A DNA stretch of 64,000 bases from Cupriavidus basilensis (GTDB lineage Bacteria > Pseudomonadota > Gammaproteobacteria > Burkholderiales > Burkholderiaceae). The notes below the pieces were generated by a model. It saw only the letters and a list, made by a program, of their open reading frames with translations, was not told where the DNA came from and ran no database searches. The stretch covers positions 3,348,001-3,412,000 of the forward strand of contig NZ_CP010537.1 in the NCBI RefSeq assembly GCF_000832305.1. Reading direction: 5' to 3'. This document shows positions 40,434-48,389 of this stretch, piece after piece. The position numbers and the translations under genes are program-made. Numbering within the stretch: the stretch's first letter is position 1; each line of letters starts with the position of its first letter.

Positions 40434-41378
40434 TTAGGACGTACCTGGCAGCGGGCTCGCTACCAGCACCGTAGCAGCAACCAATACCCCTGCTAGCACC
40501 CACGACTCCACATATAGAATGGCGGCGAAGCGCCTGATTTGGCGAGCGAGAGACACGGATGACCCGCTTTTCAACGAGGCCAACAAACGAGGCATTTCAA
40601 AGAACCGATTGTGCCCCCCGAGAGCCGCAGCAGCTACCGCGAGGGAAACCTTCAGCACGAGCAGTTGCCCGTACGCCGAGCCGAGCAAATTGCCGGGCGG
40701 ACCTACTCCTCGCCACCCGTTATAGGCTCCGGTGACAAAGAGCGCGATAAGCGCGTACGTGGCCGTATCGGATAGCGATTGAATGAAAGACGCACCGTTC
40801 TGGTGGTCACCCTGTGAAGCCTCGGCCATCTTCGGCGCCACCATGAACGCGGCGACCCACACGATGCCAACCCAAGTACTAACGGCCAGAAGATGAATCC
40901 AATCGGCCCAAACCGGCAGACTGAACGCGCCAGCGTCCACGGGATGGCCCGAATGGCTTCGGCTCAGTGCAAAACCCGCAAGCCCAAGCCCCTGAGCCAG
41001 TTGGCAGCCAAAGGCGCTTCCGGTCCAAGGGAAGAACGAAATGAGGGTGACAAAAAGCATGAAGGCAGCGCCAATACCCCAAGCGCGACCGAATTCCGTT
41101 TCCGTCAGCATCGAGCGCACCGCCGGCCAGGCGTCTGCCAGCGAAGACTCGCTCATCAGCGCGCAATGTATCCAGAAGGCGAGTACGCCTGACAGCAGCG
41201 CAACGATGGCACTGCCCCTGAATGCCCGCACCAACCGTCGGCTGACATCGGCTTGCCACGGCGACGGGGAACGAGCCAGCCAGCGCTCGCTCAACAAGGT
41301 ACCGACGAGCAAGGCAAAACTGAGGTTCTGCAGTGCCGTCAATGCAAGCCGCGAGATGCCAAGGAGACCGTCATTCAT
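40434..41378 (-). CDS. copD: Copper resistance membrane protein CopD
   Basis: 314 residues, about eight membrane helices. Conserved histidines are in RSHSGHPVDAG and WADWIHLLAVSTWVG, with the FVTGAYNGWRGVG motif and C-terminal helices VLKVSLAVAAAALGGHNR as in the CopD family. The ATG at 41378 overlaps the copC stop (ATGA); a GTG one codon upstream is an alternative start. CopD is thought to move copper across the inner membrane in partnership with periplasmic CopC. Order in the operon is copC then copD, as usual. Confidence 0.93.
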   Translation of the reverse strand: MNDGLLGISRLALTALQNLSFALLVGTLLSERWLARSPSPWQADVSRRLVRAFRGSAIVALLSGVLAFWIHCALMSESSLADAWPAVRSMLTETEFGRAWGIGAAFMLFVTLISFFPWTGSAFGCQLAQGLGLAGFALSRSHSGHPVDAGAFSLPVWADWIHLLAVSTWVGIVWVAAFMVAPKMAEASQGDHQNGASFIQSLSDTATYALIALFVTGAYNGWRGVGPPGNLLGSAYGQLLVLKVSLAVAAAALGGHNRFFEMPRLLASLKSGSSVSLARQIRRFAAILYVESWVLAGVLVAATVLVASPLPGTS

Positions 41379-41752
41379 CACTTCACCGTGAATTTATAGT
41401 CGCCCTTGACCTTGTGCCCGTCGTGCGTCATGACGGTCCAGTGCACGGCATAGGAACCCGACGACAGTTTCGGGACAGCAACCGTCAGCACACGCGGATT
41501 CGACGCGTCGACTTTGGCTTTCTCCTTGCTAACGACTGTGCCGCTGGCGTCGGCAACGCTCACATTGCTGAATGCCGGCTCCAGGTCTTCATTGAACGTC
41601 AGTCGAAGTGGACCCGCCAGCGCGTCAACCGTGCTACCCGCAGCCGGGTCTGCGCCTTCGAGTTTGCCGTGTGCAGATGCGATGGCGGGCGACAGTCCGA
41701 TAGCGGCGGCGGTCGCGAGGCCCATCAGCGTTTTCCGGGTCAGTGCTTTCAT
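41378..41752 (-). CDS. copC: Periplasmic copper-binding protein CopC
   Basis: 124 residues: a signal peptide ending IASAHG, so the mature N-terminal His (HGKLEGADPAAGS) is the first Cu(II) ligand. The Ig-like CopC fold then shows PLRLTFNEDLEPAFSNV and the C-terminal ligand segment YAVHWTVMTHDGHKVKGDYKF with Asp and His. It is the full-length family form without the Met-rich Cu(I) loop. Upstream, 69 bp separate it from the CusF-like gene; downstream it is coupled to copD. Confidence 0.95.
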   Translation of the reverse strand: MKALTRKTLMGLATAAAIGLSPAIASAHGKLEGADPAAGSTVDALAGPLRLTFNEDLEPAFSNVSVADASGTVVSKEKAKVDASNPRVLTVAVPKLSSGSYAVHWTVMTHDGHKVKGDYKFTVK

Positions 41753-41821
41753 GTGTATTCTTCCTCTGTGATTTCGGGCAGGTCATGGCGGCCGGGAGCC
41801 GGCCGCCTTTCGCAGGAGCGC

Positions 41822-42166
41822 TTACTGCACCTGAAGCTTGGTGACAGTCAGTGCACCATTCAAATCCTCGGCAACGAAGTCAATCTTGTCGCCAACCTTT
41901 ACTTGCGAAATCATGGCCGGCTCTTTGACCCTGAAGACCATCGTCATCCCTTCCATCCCGAGGTTTTCCAGCGGACCATGCTTGATAGTGAGCTTCCCGC
42001 TAGCGGCGTCGACCTTCTTGACCTCGCCGTGCGACATGCTCCCGGCGGTTGAACTTGCCTTGTGACCTGAGCTACCGCTCATGTCCATGTCGCCTGCGCC
42101 AGCAAACGCGGAGGCCGAGCACGCGAGTGCCAAGCCAACAACAATCGATACAAATCCCTTCTTCAT
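41822..42166 (-). CDS. CusF-like periplasmic copper-binding protein
   Basis: 114 residues. After a signal peptide (SIVVGLALACSASAFAGAGD) comes a short His/Met linker and a CusF domain: HGEVKKVDAASGKLTIKHGP, ENLGMEGMTMVFRVKEPAMI, VGDKIDFVAED. The GMTM-F segment and the upstream His supply the Met/His/aromatic Cu(I)/Ag(I) site. It would pass periplasmic copper to efflux or oxidase partners. It sits between the multicopper oxidase and copC on the same strand. Confidence 0.92.
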   Translation of the reverse strand: MKKGFVSIVVGLALACSASAFAGAGDMDMSGSSGHKASSTAGSMSHGEVKKVDAASGKLTIKHGPLENLGMEGMTMVFRVKEPAMISQVKVGDKIDFVAEDLNGALTVTKLQVQ

Positions 42167-42232
42167 GACTCTTACTCCGATAGTTGAACGATAGACGCGA
42201 ACCGGATACGCTCCGGCCCGTTGAAATCAGCG

Positions 42233-43525
42233 TTACGGCAGTTCGCCGGTGTACTCATAGGCGACTGTTCCTTTCGGATGCTTGTACCAACCCGGGTCTT
42301 TGTAGTCATTCCGTCCCAGACCTTCTCGCACCTTGAGTACAGTGAACATGCCACCCATCTCAACCGGACCGAAGGGACCTTGCCCGGTCATCATCGGCAA
42401 AGTGTTGTCTGGCAACGGCATCTCCATTCCCCCCATGTCAGACATACCGGCTTCTCCCATCGCCATGTAATCGGGCACGAGCTTGCTCATCTTCTTGGCA
42501 AGGTCCTTCTGCTTAACCCCGATCATGGTGGGGACCTGGTGCCCCATGGCGTTCATGGTGTGATGCGACTTGTGGCAATGGAAAGCCCAGTCACCGGGAT
42601 TGTTGGCCACGAACTCAATCGCGCGCATCTGCCCGACTGCAACGTCGGCCGTCACCTCGGGCCAGCGAGCGGCCTTGGGGACCCAGCCCCCGTCCGTGCC
42701 CGTCACTTCGAAGTCAACTCCATGCAGGTGAATTGGGTGATTCGTCATGGTGAGGTTGCCGATACGGATACGCACACGGTCACCGAGGCGCGCGGGCAAC
42801 GAGTCGATACCGGGGAACACGCGGCTGTTCCACGTCCACATATTGAATTCAGTCATGGTAGCGACGCGCGGCGTGTACGAGCCCGGGTCGATGTCGTAGG
42901 CAGACATCAGGAACACGAAGTCGCGGTCGACTCGCATGAACGACTGGTCTTTCGGATGCACGACGATAAAGCCCATCATGCCCATCGCCATCTGCACCAT
43001 TTCATCTGAATGGGGGTGATACATGAACGTGCCGGACTTGCCCATGACAAATTCATAGACAAAGGTCTTGCCCGGTTTGATATGCGGCTGCGACAGTCCA
43101 CCCACCCCATCCATACCGGAAGGCAGGATGACACCATGCCAGTGAACCGTGGTGTGCTCCGGCAATTTATTCGTCACGAAAATGCGGACCTTATCCCCTT
43201 CCACGCATTCGATGGTCGGCCCCGGACTCTGCCCGTTGTAGCCCCAGAGATGGGCTGTCATCCCTGGTGCGAATTCGCGCTCGACCGGTTCGGCAATAAG
43301 GTGAAATTCCTTCCAGCCATTGCGCATGCGCCAGGGTAACGTCCAGCCGTTGAGCGTTACCACGGGGTTATAGGGCCGTCCCGATGAAGGAAGGAGTGGA
43401 GGCTGCGTGGCAGCGCCGGATTGCAGAGGTGCTTCCGGCAGCGATGCCGCACCGGCTTTGGACACCACGGCGGCACCGAGCATGGCGGCACCGGAGCCTT
43501 GTAGGAATTGTCGACGGGAAACCAT
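42233..43525 (-). CDS. Multicopper oxidase (periplasmic copper oxidase, Tat-exported)
   Basis: 430 residues starting MVSRRQFLQGSGAAMLGAAV, a twin-arginine signal. The copper ligands appear in order: HWHGVILPSG, HPHSDEMVQM, HPIHLHGVDFE and HCHKSHHTMNAMG, covering types 1, 2 and 3 sites. A Met-rich tail (MGEAGMSDMGGMEMPLP) is typical of cuproxidases that oxidise Cu(I) to Cu(II). At 430 residues it is clearly shorter than the ~600-residue PcoA/CopA. It belongs to the smaller family seen with TolC-like partners in Cupriavidus copper clusters. Its start is 2 bp after the stop of the TolC-like gene, so the two are tightly linked. Confidence 0.93.
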   Translation of the reverse strand: MVSRRQFLQGSGAAMLGAAVVSKAGAASLPEAPLQSGAATQPPLLPSSGRPYNPVVTLNGWTLPWRMRNGWKEFHLIAEPVEREFAPGMTAHLWGYNGQSPGPTIECVEGDKVRIFVTNKLPEHTTVHWHGVILPSGMDGVGGLSQPHIKPGKTFVYEFVMGKSGTFMYHPHSDEMVQMAMGMMGFIVVHPKDQSFMRVDRDFVFLMSAYDIDPGSYTPRVATMTEFNMWTWNSRVFPGIDSLPARLGDRVRIRIGNLTMTNHPIHLHGVDFEVTGTDGGWVPKAARWPEVTADVAVGQMRAIEFVANNPGDWAFHCHKSHHTMNAMGHQVPTMIGVKQKDLAKKMSKLVPDYMAMGEAGMSDMGGMEMPLPDNTLPMMTGQGPFGPVEMGGMFTVLKVREGLGRNDYKDPGWYKHPKGTVAYEYTGELP

Positions 43526-43527
43526 GG

Positions 43528-44958
43528 TTACTGTCCTTTTCCGTTCGGCACGGTCATCTGTTTGATCTGTGGCGTGGCAGCCGCGTCGGCTTGTACGGGT
43601 AGCGCGCCCCCAAGCGAGCGTTGAAGGTCCGTCTCGGCCACCCAATAATCGCGAAGGCTGCCGATGTAGGTATTGACGCCGTCCACCTGCGCGCGCGTTT
43701 CGACCAGAAGCTCAAACACGCTAGCCAGCATGCCGTTGTAACGCAGCATCATTTCATCAACGATGGCCTTGCGCACCGGCACGACTTCATCGCGGTAGTG
43801 CCTGGCGATGTCGTAGCTCGTCTGGTAGCTCGCATAGGACTCGCGAACTTCCGAGCGCGCATTGATTGCGGTCTGCGCGAGTTGGTTCACGGCGAGCATA
43901 TAAACCGCTTCGGCACGCGCCACACGGGCGCTTCCCCAATCAAACAGCGGAATCTGCACGCTGATTTCGTAACCTGTCTCAGGCGGTGTATTCGATAGAC
44001 TGTTGCGCAGGTAGCCCACGTCCAGGACGTTGATAAAGCGTGTGGCCTTGGTTAGTCCGAGCGACGAAGCAACGCTCTGCGTCTGCAGCTTGCCGGCCTG
44101 AATATCGAGGCGGTTCTGCATGGCGTAGCCTTCGAGCTCCCCGAGTTCTGGCCGTTCCTTTGGCAGGTCCGGCAAGCGGTCTGGCAGCGTGAAATTCGCG
44201 CCGGTGCCCCACAATCCAATGGCGCGAACGAGTTTTTCCCGGTCGGAGATGGCTTGACGCCTGGCCCGCGCAAGCGCACCGGCGGTATCGGCGTAGAACG
44301 CCTGCTCGCGCGCCAGGTCGAGCTTGCTGAAGTTGCCAGCGGCCGCCAGGCGTCTCGCAAATTCTGCCCCCGCTTCGGCGCTCTCATTCACTTGCCCGGC
44401 GTACAGCGAAAACTGCTGTGCCGCGACGGCATTGACGTAGGCCTTGCGCGCTTCGGCTGCAACCTTCACGGTCTCATTGGCGACCAATAGCTTCGTCTGC
44501 TCATAACGCTTGCCTTCAATCTGGGAGATGAAGGGCAAAGTCAGGACGTTAAAGAAGGCGAGAGTAAAGGTCCGCTCGATCGACAGGTCGCTCCCTGCAT
44601 GCTTGCGGCTGAAAGTAAAACCTGGATTAGGCAAGCGGCTGGCTTGTACATAGTCGGCCTCGGAGATGCCAAGTTCGGCATAGGTGGCCTGCAAGCCTCG
44701 GTTGTTGAGCAGCGCCAGTTGTACTGCACCATCCATCGTCAAAGGCTGCGCAAGCAATTCCTGGGAGCGCTTGTATACGCTGTCCTGGTCCTCTTCTGAC
44801 CTGACCCAAGCAACGTCTTTGCCGAGCCGCTCCTTGGCAACAGAGGAGACGGAATTGAAGCCACCGTCCTTTGAGAACGTGGCACAACCGCCCAGGAACA
44901 CAGAAGCGGCCAGCGCCAATGCGCCAAGCCTCAAGGCTTGTATTGCTCTAATTGACAT
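43528..44958 (-). CDS. TolC-family outer-membrane efflux lipoprotein
   Basis: 476 residues. A lipoprotein signal ends LGGCATFSKDGG, and two outer-membrane-factor repeats follow (LTMDGAVQLALLNNRGLQAT, ADYVQASRLPNPGFTFSRKH; then LPKERPELGELEGYAMQNRL, GYEISVQIPLFDWGSARVAR). The ATG at 44958 has AAGGA at a proper spacing. It lacks neighbouring RND or membrane-fusion genes, so it may serve copper efflux with another pump or act in place of a CopB-type outer-membrane protein. It precedes the oxidase gene by 2 bp. Confidence 0.92.
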   Translation of the reverse strand: MSIRAIQALRLGALALAASVFLGGCATFSKDGGFNSVSSVAKERLGKDVAWVRSEEDQDSVYKRSQELLAQPLTMDGAVQLALLNNRGLQATYAELGISEADYVQASRLPNPGFTFSRKHAGSDLSIERTFTLAFFNVLTLPFISQIEGKRYEQTKLLVANETVKVAAEARKAYVNAVAAQQFSLYAGQVNESAEAGAEFARRLAAAGNFSKLDLAREQAFYADTAGALARARRQAISDREKLVRAIGLWGTGANFTLPDRLPDLPKERPELGELEGYAMQNRLDIQAGKLQTQSVASSLGLTKATRFINVLDVGYLRNSLSNTPPETGYEISVQIPLFDWGSARVARAEAVYMLAVNQLAQTAINARSEVRESYASYQTSYDIARHYRDEVVPVRKAIVDEMMLRYNGMLASVFELLVETRAQVDGVNTYIGSLRDYWVAETDLQRSLGGALPVQADAAATPQIKQMTVPNGKGQ

Positions 44959-44972
44959 TGCAAGTCCTTGCA

Positions 44973-45302
44973 TCACATCTTGTGGTCCGAGTGGTCGGCC
45001 GGCCCCGCCGGCATGGGGTGGACCCGCTCAGCCCCGGCGGGCGCCGGCTTGGGCATCTTCATGGTGCCCATGCCGCCTGCTCGGGCGCCGCTCGCCGGAG
45101 AGACAGCGGCATTGGTGTCCTTCCAAGGCGCCACCTTGGGCTCCTTGTAGGGAACGTATTCATCGAAGGTGCGCGGCACCTTGAGCGTGGTGGTGGGCGC
45201 GTTGGGGTCAAGCGGGTCCGGTCGCGGCGACGACGCCTGCGCATAGACGGACGCCCAGACGACCGCCAGGCTGGCGCCAGCCAGCATGCGTGTCAGAGAC
45301 AT
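44973..45302 (-). CDS. Small secreted protein of the copper operon, unknown
   Basis: 109 residues with a signal peptide (MLAGASLAVVWASVYAQA), a Pro-rich middle (RTFDEYVPYKEPKVAPW) and a Met/His tail (GGMGTMKMPKPAP, HPMPAGPADHSDHKM) able to bind copper. I do not recognise a named domain. It is the first gene of the leftward copper operon, 14 bp upstream of the TolC-like start, with a palindrome 41 bp before its ATG. A periplasmic copper-binding role is inferred from composition and position. Confidence 0.78.
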   Translation of the reverse strand: MSLTRMLAGASLAVVWASVYAQASSPRPDPLDPNAPTTTLKVPRTFDEYVPYKEPKVAPWKDTNAAVSPASGARAGGMGTMKMPKPAPAGAERVHPMPAGPADHSDHKM

Positions 45303-45342
45303 GTCAAACCTTGTGAGTGTGAAGCTTTGAGTGCCGCGTTAT

Positions 45343-45356
45343 CCACAATTCTGTGG
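45343..45356 (-). promoter_or_regulatory. Palindrome CCACA-ATTC-TGTGG upstream of the copper operon
   Basis: A perfect 5-bp inverted repeat with a 4-bp spacer lies 41 bp before the first copper-operon gene, a fitting place for a repressor or two-component regulator site. No copRS or cueR gene is in the window. Binding is untested and the regulator unknown. Confidence 0.4.
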
Positions 45357-45400
45357 CAACGCACGATGAGTGCGCCCAAAAAATGGACGCACCTAGGGCA

Positions 45401-45817
45401 TCAGACGACCGAGGCAGGCGGACGCTGGAGCGCGTCCGGGATGTGACTGACAAAGGCTTCCATCAGGCTCGAAGGAACCTGTGCTGGCGCATTGTCGAGG
45501 TGAACAAAAAGAGGGAATGCATAGGGGACGACCGAGCAAAGCGAACAAGCGGCGCAGCCTGGGCACGCATGACCTGCATGCTTTCCAGATTTGCCCTGCT
45601 GCTTAATATCCGCATCGCTCATGTGCGCGATGCAGTGGTCGTCGTCTCCATCGGACGATACCGTGATGACGCCTTCATGGACAGCAGACTGGACCCGCAC
45701 TGCGCTCGCATAAGCCTGCGTCGCGCCTTTTACCATCATCGTGGCCGCAGTCACCCCTTGCAGCGGAAGTGCTGCAATCAGGAGCAAGAGAAGGAAACGT
45801 GAGACCAGTCGAAGCAT
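45401..45817 (-). CDS. Secreted Cys/His-rich protein of copper cluster, unknown (CopL-like)
   Basis: 138 residues. A hydrophobic leader (FLLLLLIAALPLQGVTA) is followed by a cluster of possible metal ligands: DDDHCIAHMSDAD and GKHAGHACPGCAACSLCSV. Organisation and size resemble small copper-inducible proteins annotated as CopL or DUF2946, but the resemblance is in composition more than in a firm motif. It is transcribed leftward toward the copper operon, 98 bp from the next start. A periplasmic copper-binding or regulatory role is inferred. Confidence 0.7.
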   Translation of the reverse strand: MLRLVSRFLLLLLIAALPLQGVTAATMMVKGATQAYASAVRVQSAVHEGVITVSSDGDDDHCIAHMSDADIKQQGKSGKHAGHACPGCAACSLCSVVPYAFPLFVHLDNAPAQVPSSLMEAFVSHIPDALQRPPASVV

Positions 45818-46039
45818 CGGGGGCGATAACGGCCTTATGGCTGCAGACCTCTAGTTTAGCGGATGCGCGCTGCCGCTCCAATAGGAGTCGCCTGCGAGAC
45901 ACGACTTGCCCGCTATCGGAAAAGGGGTTGACCCTGCCATAGCGGGAAGGTCTAAGGCGGGGCAGCGCACGGCCGGCCATCAAAGCCCCCCCCCGCGGGC
46001 AGGTGAATTGGCCGGCATTACCCAGAGCAGACTGAACTC

Positions 46040-46552
46040 CTACGGCTTCATCATGCCGCCGCCCATCCCCTGTCGGTCCATCATCATCTGCATCATTTCC
46101 TGCATCATCTCCATACGCTGGCCCATCATGTCGTGACACATGGGCATGTGCTCCGCCATGTCCGCCTGGTTCATCGGCATTTTTCCCTGCATGGCGCCAC
46201 GACCCTGCATCATCGGCATCGTGCTGTGCATTAGGGCCATACTATCCTGCATTACCTTAGCCTGCTCCGCCATCAGTGCCTGACGCTCTTCCGGCGTCTT
46301 GGCTCTCGACAGCCGTTCGTGCAGCGCACGCATATGTGCAATCTGCGCGTCCATGTCGGCATTCCTCTGCGCGGCATCCTTCGGCGCTGGACGCTTTGGT
46401 GCCGTCCCCTTCTGTGGTGCAGTAGCGGCAGCCTGCGCATGGCTATGGTCATGCGCAGCATCGGCTGGCTGCGGACCGGCCGAAAGCGCTAGCGGCGCCC
46501 AGATAAGCGCCGAAACCGCGATAAGAATGGGGGCTGATAGATTTCCGGACAT
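46040..46552 (-). CDS. Methionine-rich periplasmic protein (copper-binding type)
   Basis: 170 residues. A signal peptide (LIAVSALIWAPLALSAG) leads to a His patch (AAHDHSHAQ), a helical middle (QIAHMRALHERLSRAKTPEE, RQALMAEQAKVMQDSMALMH) and a Met-rich C-terminus (MMGQRMEMMQEMMQMMMDRQ). The Met pattern fits Cu(I) binding or sequestration in the periplasm. It closely parallels the protein at 50769-51329 in layout. A consensus FNR box with a suitably placed -10 lies upstream. No enzyme motif is seen. Confidence 0.82.
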   Translation of the reverse strand: MSGNLSAPILIAVSALIWAPLALSAGPQPADAAHDHSHAQAAATAPQKGTAPKRPAPKDAAQRNADMDAQIAHMRALHERLSRAKTPEERQALMAEQAKVMQDSMALMHSTMPMMQGRGAMQGKMPMNQADMAEHMPMCHDMMGQRMEMMQEMMQMMMDRQGMGGGMMKP

Positions 46553-46630
46553 GGTGCCGTTCTCGCTTGGTGGGTATCTAAGACGCGATAGCGCGTATTT
46601 TTTAATCTACTCGCATATGCCAAAAGGGCC

Positions 46631-46644
46631 TTGATTGATATCAA
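46631..46644 (-). promoter_or_regulatory. Consensus FNR/ANR box upstream of the Met-rich gene
   Basis: TTGAT-TGAT-ATCAA is a perfect FNR consensus. On the minus strand TAGATT (46609-46604) is centred 31 bp from the box centre, as in class II FNR promoters, and the start codon at 46552 follows with a leader of about 44 nt. The box is symmetric, so a rightward role is possible, but no good gene lies there. Confidence 0.7.
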
Positions 46645-47264
46645 GCTTGAGAAACCTGAGCACAACATGCGCGAGTCCGGACTCGGTCAGAGGAAGCCGG
46701 AAAACAGTACTTGACCTTACCTCCATGGGAACGTCCATATTCGCAAACATGAGGACGTGTTTGCGGTGTTCAAAAGAGCTTCCCATGAGAAGGAACTCGA
46801 GTTGGCGACGACATTCTCCTCGCGCTATGAAAACATAGCGCGCCGGCGGAAGGATGCGCAGCAGCTCGACCTTGCCTATCTCCTCCTCGCCGCGTCCTGC
46901 CAGGAGGGTGACTTACCTCAAAAAACGCCATCATCCTGCGACGGGAAATCGGAACCACCAGTAGGCAAGACGGCCGAGGAGCGGTTGGTTTCCATGCCAT
47001 CTCGCCCGGAAGGGGATGGGACGAACGATACAGGCAGAGAATGAAGCGATTTTGGCGTGTGGATACTTGCAGCTGCTCTGCGCTATGGGCGTCCGTCATG
47101 CCATCTTCGGCATCTTGCGCTGCTAGCACGGCGGATTCGCCCCCTCCTCAAACGACACGCTGGCGCAAGGCCTTAGCCGACCGTTGAACTTTACGAGTTC
47201 TGCATTTTGATTTTTACAGGACTCTTTCTGAAGGAGAAGTTCTTGGTAAACGTAGATATCGGGT
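46645..47264. other. Gene-poor region
   Basis: About 620 bp between the FNR box and the end of the iron permease gene. A rightward 95-codon frame (46757-47044) begins MFAVFKRASHEKELELATTF and has no recognised domain. Its later half is low in coding character, so I do not call it. Nothing else is supported. Confidence 0.45.
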
Positions 47265-48044
47265 TTATCCCTTTCCCACCTGAGTTACCGCTTTCCGGCC
47301 AGATAGTGTCGAGAAGATGAGGAACCCGAGCGGTACCAGCACCAGGCTGTAGCTGAGCCATATCCCGTACACACCCTCCGGACCATAGGGCTCCGTCAGG
47401 TCATGCCAGTGTTTATTGTTGACGAGCGGCAACCTTCCAGCCTCCGAAAACTCATGTACGGCATAGATGGCCAACTGAATGGAGAACAGCACCATGAAGA
47501 CGGCCGTGACCTGAAAGAACAGCGAAAGATTGACTCGTCGTCCGTATCGGCTCCACGCCCAGGCCAAGGCACCCGCGCAAGCCAAGCCCAGCAGACCACC
47601 CAAGGCCAGTTGACCCGTGGCCGCGCCAGCCGCGAGGGAGGCAATCATCGTGGCCGCCTCGACGCCTTCACGTCCGACCATCAGGAGCACGAAGGCAAAA
47701 ACAGCAAGCCAGGGGCCCGCCGCTTTCTCGTCAGAGACTTGGGAAAGCCGGTTTCGGATTTCTCCTGCCATGGCTTTGCCGTGCCGGAGCATATGCCAAG
47801 TACAAGAAACCACGAGGGCACCAGCCAACAGCGCCAGCCACCCCTCCGCGAGCGGGCTGATGCCACCTACGCGGAACAACACGAGCCCAAGTACCGCCGA
47901 CATCACAAGGGCAGCGAGGACGCCAGTCTTGGCCGCGCCCGCAAGGTGCTGGCGCCCGGTCTTCTGCAGGAATGCGAAGGTGATAGCGGCAATAAGAAAC
48001 GCCTCCACACCTTCTCGAAAGGTAATCATGAGCATCGCGAACAT
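47265..48044 (-). CDS. FTR1-family iron permease
   Basis: 259 residues, about seven membrane helices. Both iron-coordinating REGxE motifs are present: MITFREGVEAFLIA in helix 1 and LLMVGREGVEAATMI in helix 4. The ATG at 48044 puts the first motif in the normal place. FTR1/EfeU proteins import iron across the inner membrane, usually with a ferroxidase or periplasmic partner (EfeO/EfeB, P19). None adjoins here, although a multicopper oxidase is encoded nearby. A Fur-like site precedes it. A trailing KAVTQVGKG tail is short and basic. Confidence 0.9.
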   Translation of the reverse strand: MFAMLMITFREGVEAFLIAAITFAFLQKTGRQHLAGAAKTGVLAALVMSAVLGLVLFRVGGISPLAEGWLALLAGALVVSCTWHMLRHGKAMAGEIRNRLSQVSDEKAAGPWLAVFAFVLLMVGREGVEAATMIASLAAGAATGQLALGGLLGLACAGALAWAWSRYGRRVNLSLFFQVTAVFMVLFSIQLAIYAVHEFSEAGRLPLVNNKHWHDLTEPYGPEGVYGIWLSYSLVLVPLGFLIFSTLSGRKAVTQVGKG

Positions 48045-48070
48045 CGTGGCCCTCGTCCGGCATCGCAAAC

Positions 48071-48089
48071 AATAACAAGAATCATTACA
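48071..48089 (-). promoter_or_regulatory. Fur-box-like sequence upstream of the iron permease
   Basis: AATAACAAGAATCATTACA matches 13 of 19 positions of the Fur consensus GATAATGATAATCATTATC, including an unbroken AATCATTA. It lies about 27 bp before the permease start, where Fur would block transcription when iron is sufficient. Confidence 0.55.
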
Positions 48090-48389
48090 ATATAGCGCAA
48101 ACGAAAAGTCTGTGTGGAATTAAGGAGGACGGTGACACACCTGCGTCAATGTTATTTTTGCGGCACATCACACCCAACAAAAACCCGCAACAACCCGCAC
48201 AGGTCGGAGTAATGAACCGTTTCCACGCCAACGCTGCTGCCTTGACCAACGTGTCCTCGACAGGTGCGTGCTCTGCGCTCAGGAAGGAGCCACCGTGGGG
48301 CCACTCACGTGGAAACAAGATGCGGTTGGTAGATTCCATGGCCCCAAAGAATTCCGTTAGGAATGCAGGACTGAGCAGCGTGATGGCTC
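48090..48389. other. Intergenic region between ArsA and the iron permease
   Basis: About 300 bp. A leftward 84-codon frame (48085-48339; MESTNRILFPREWPHGGSFL, then ITPTCAGCCGFLLGV) has a Cys-containing hydrophobic segment but no recognised family. It is noted without a gene call. No terminator was identified. Confidence 0.4.

Noticed and set aside
46757..47044. 95-codon rightward frame after the FNR box
   Set aside because: No domain, no ribosome site and poor coding character in its second half; the FNR box fits the leftward Met-rich gene better.
48085..48339. Leftward 84-codon frame between arsA and the iron permease
   Set aside because: Contains a Cys-rich hydrophobic patch but no recognisable family and no clear ribosome site; left as intergenic.
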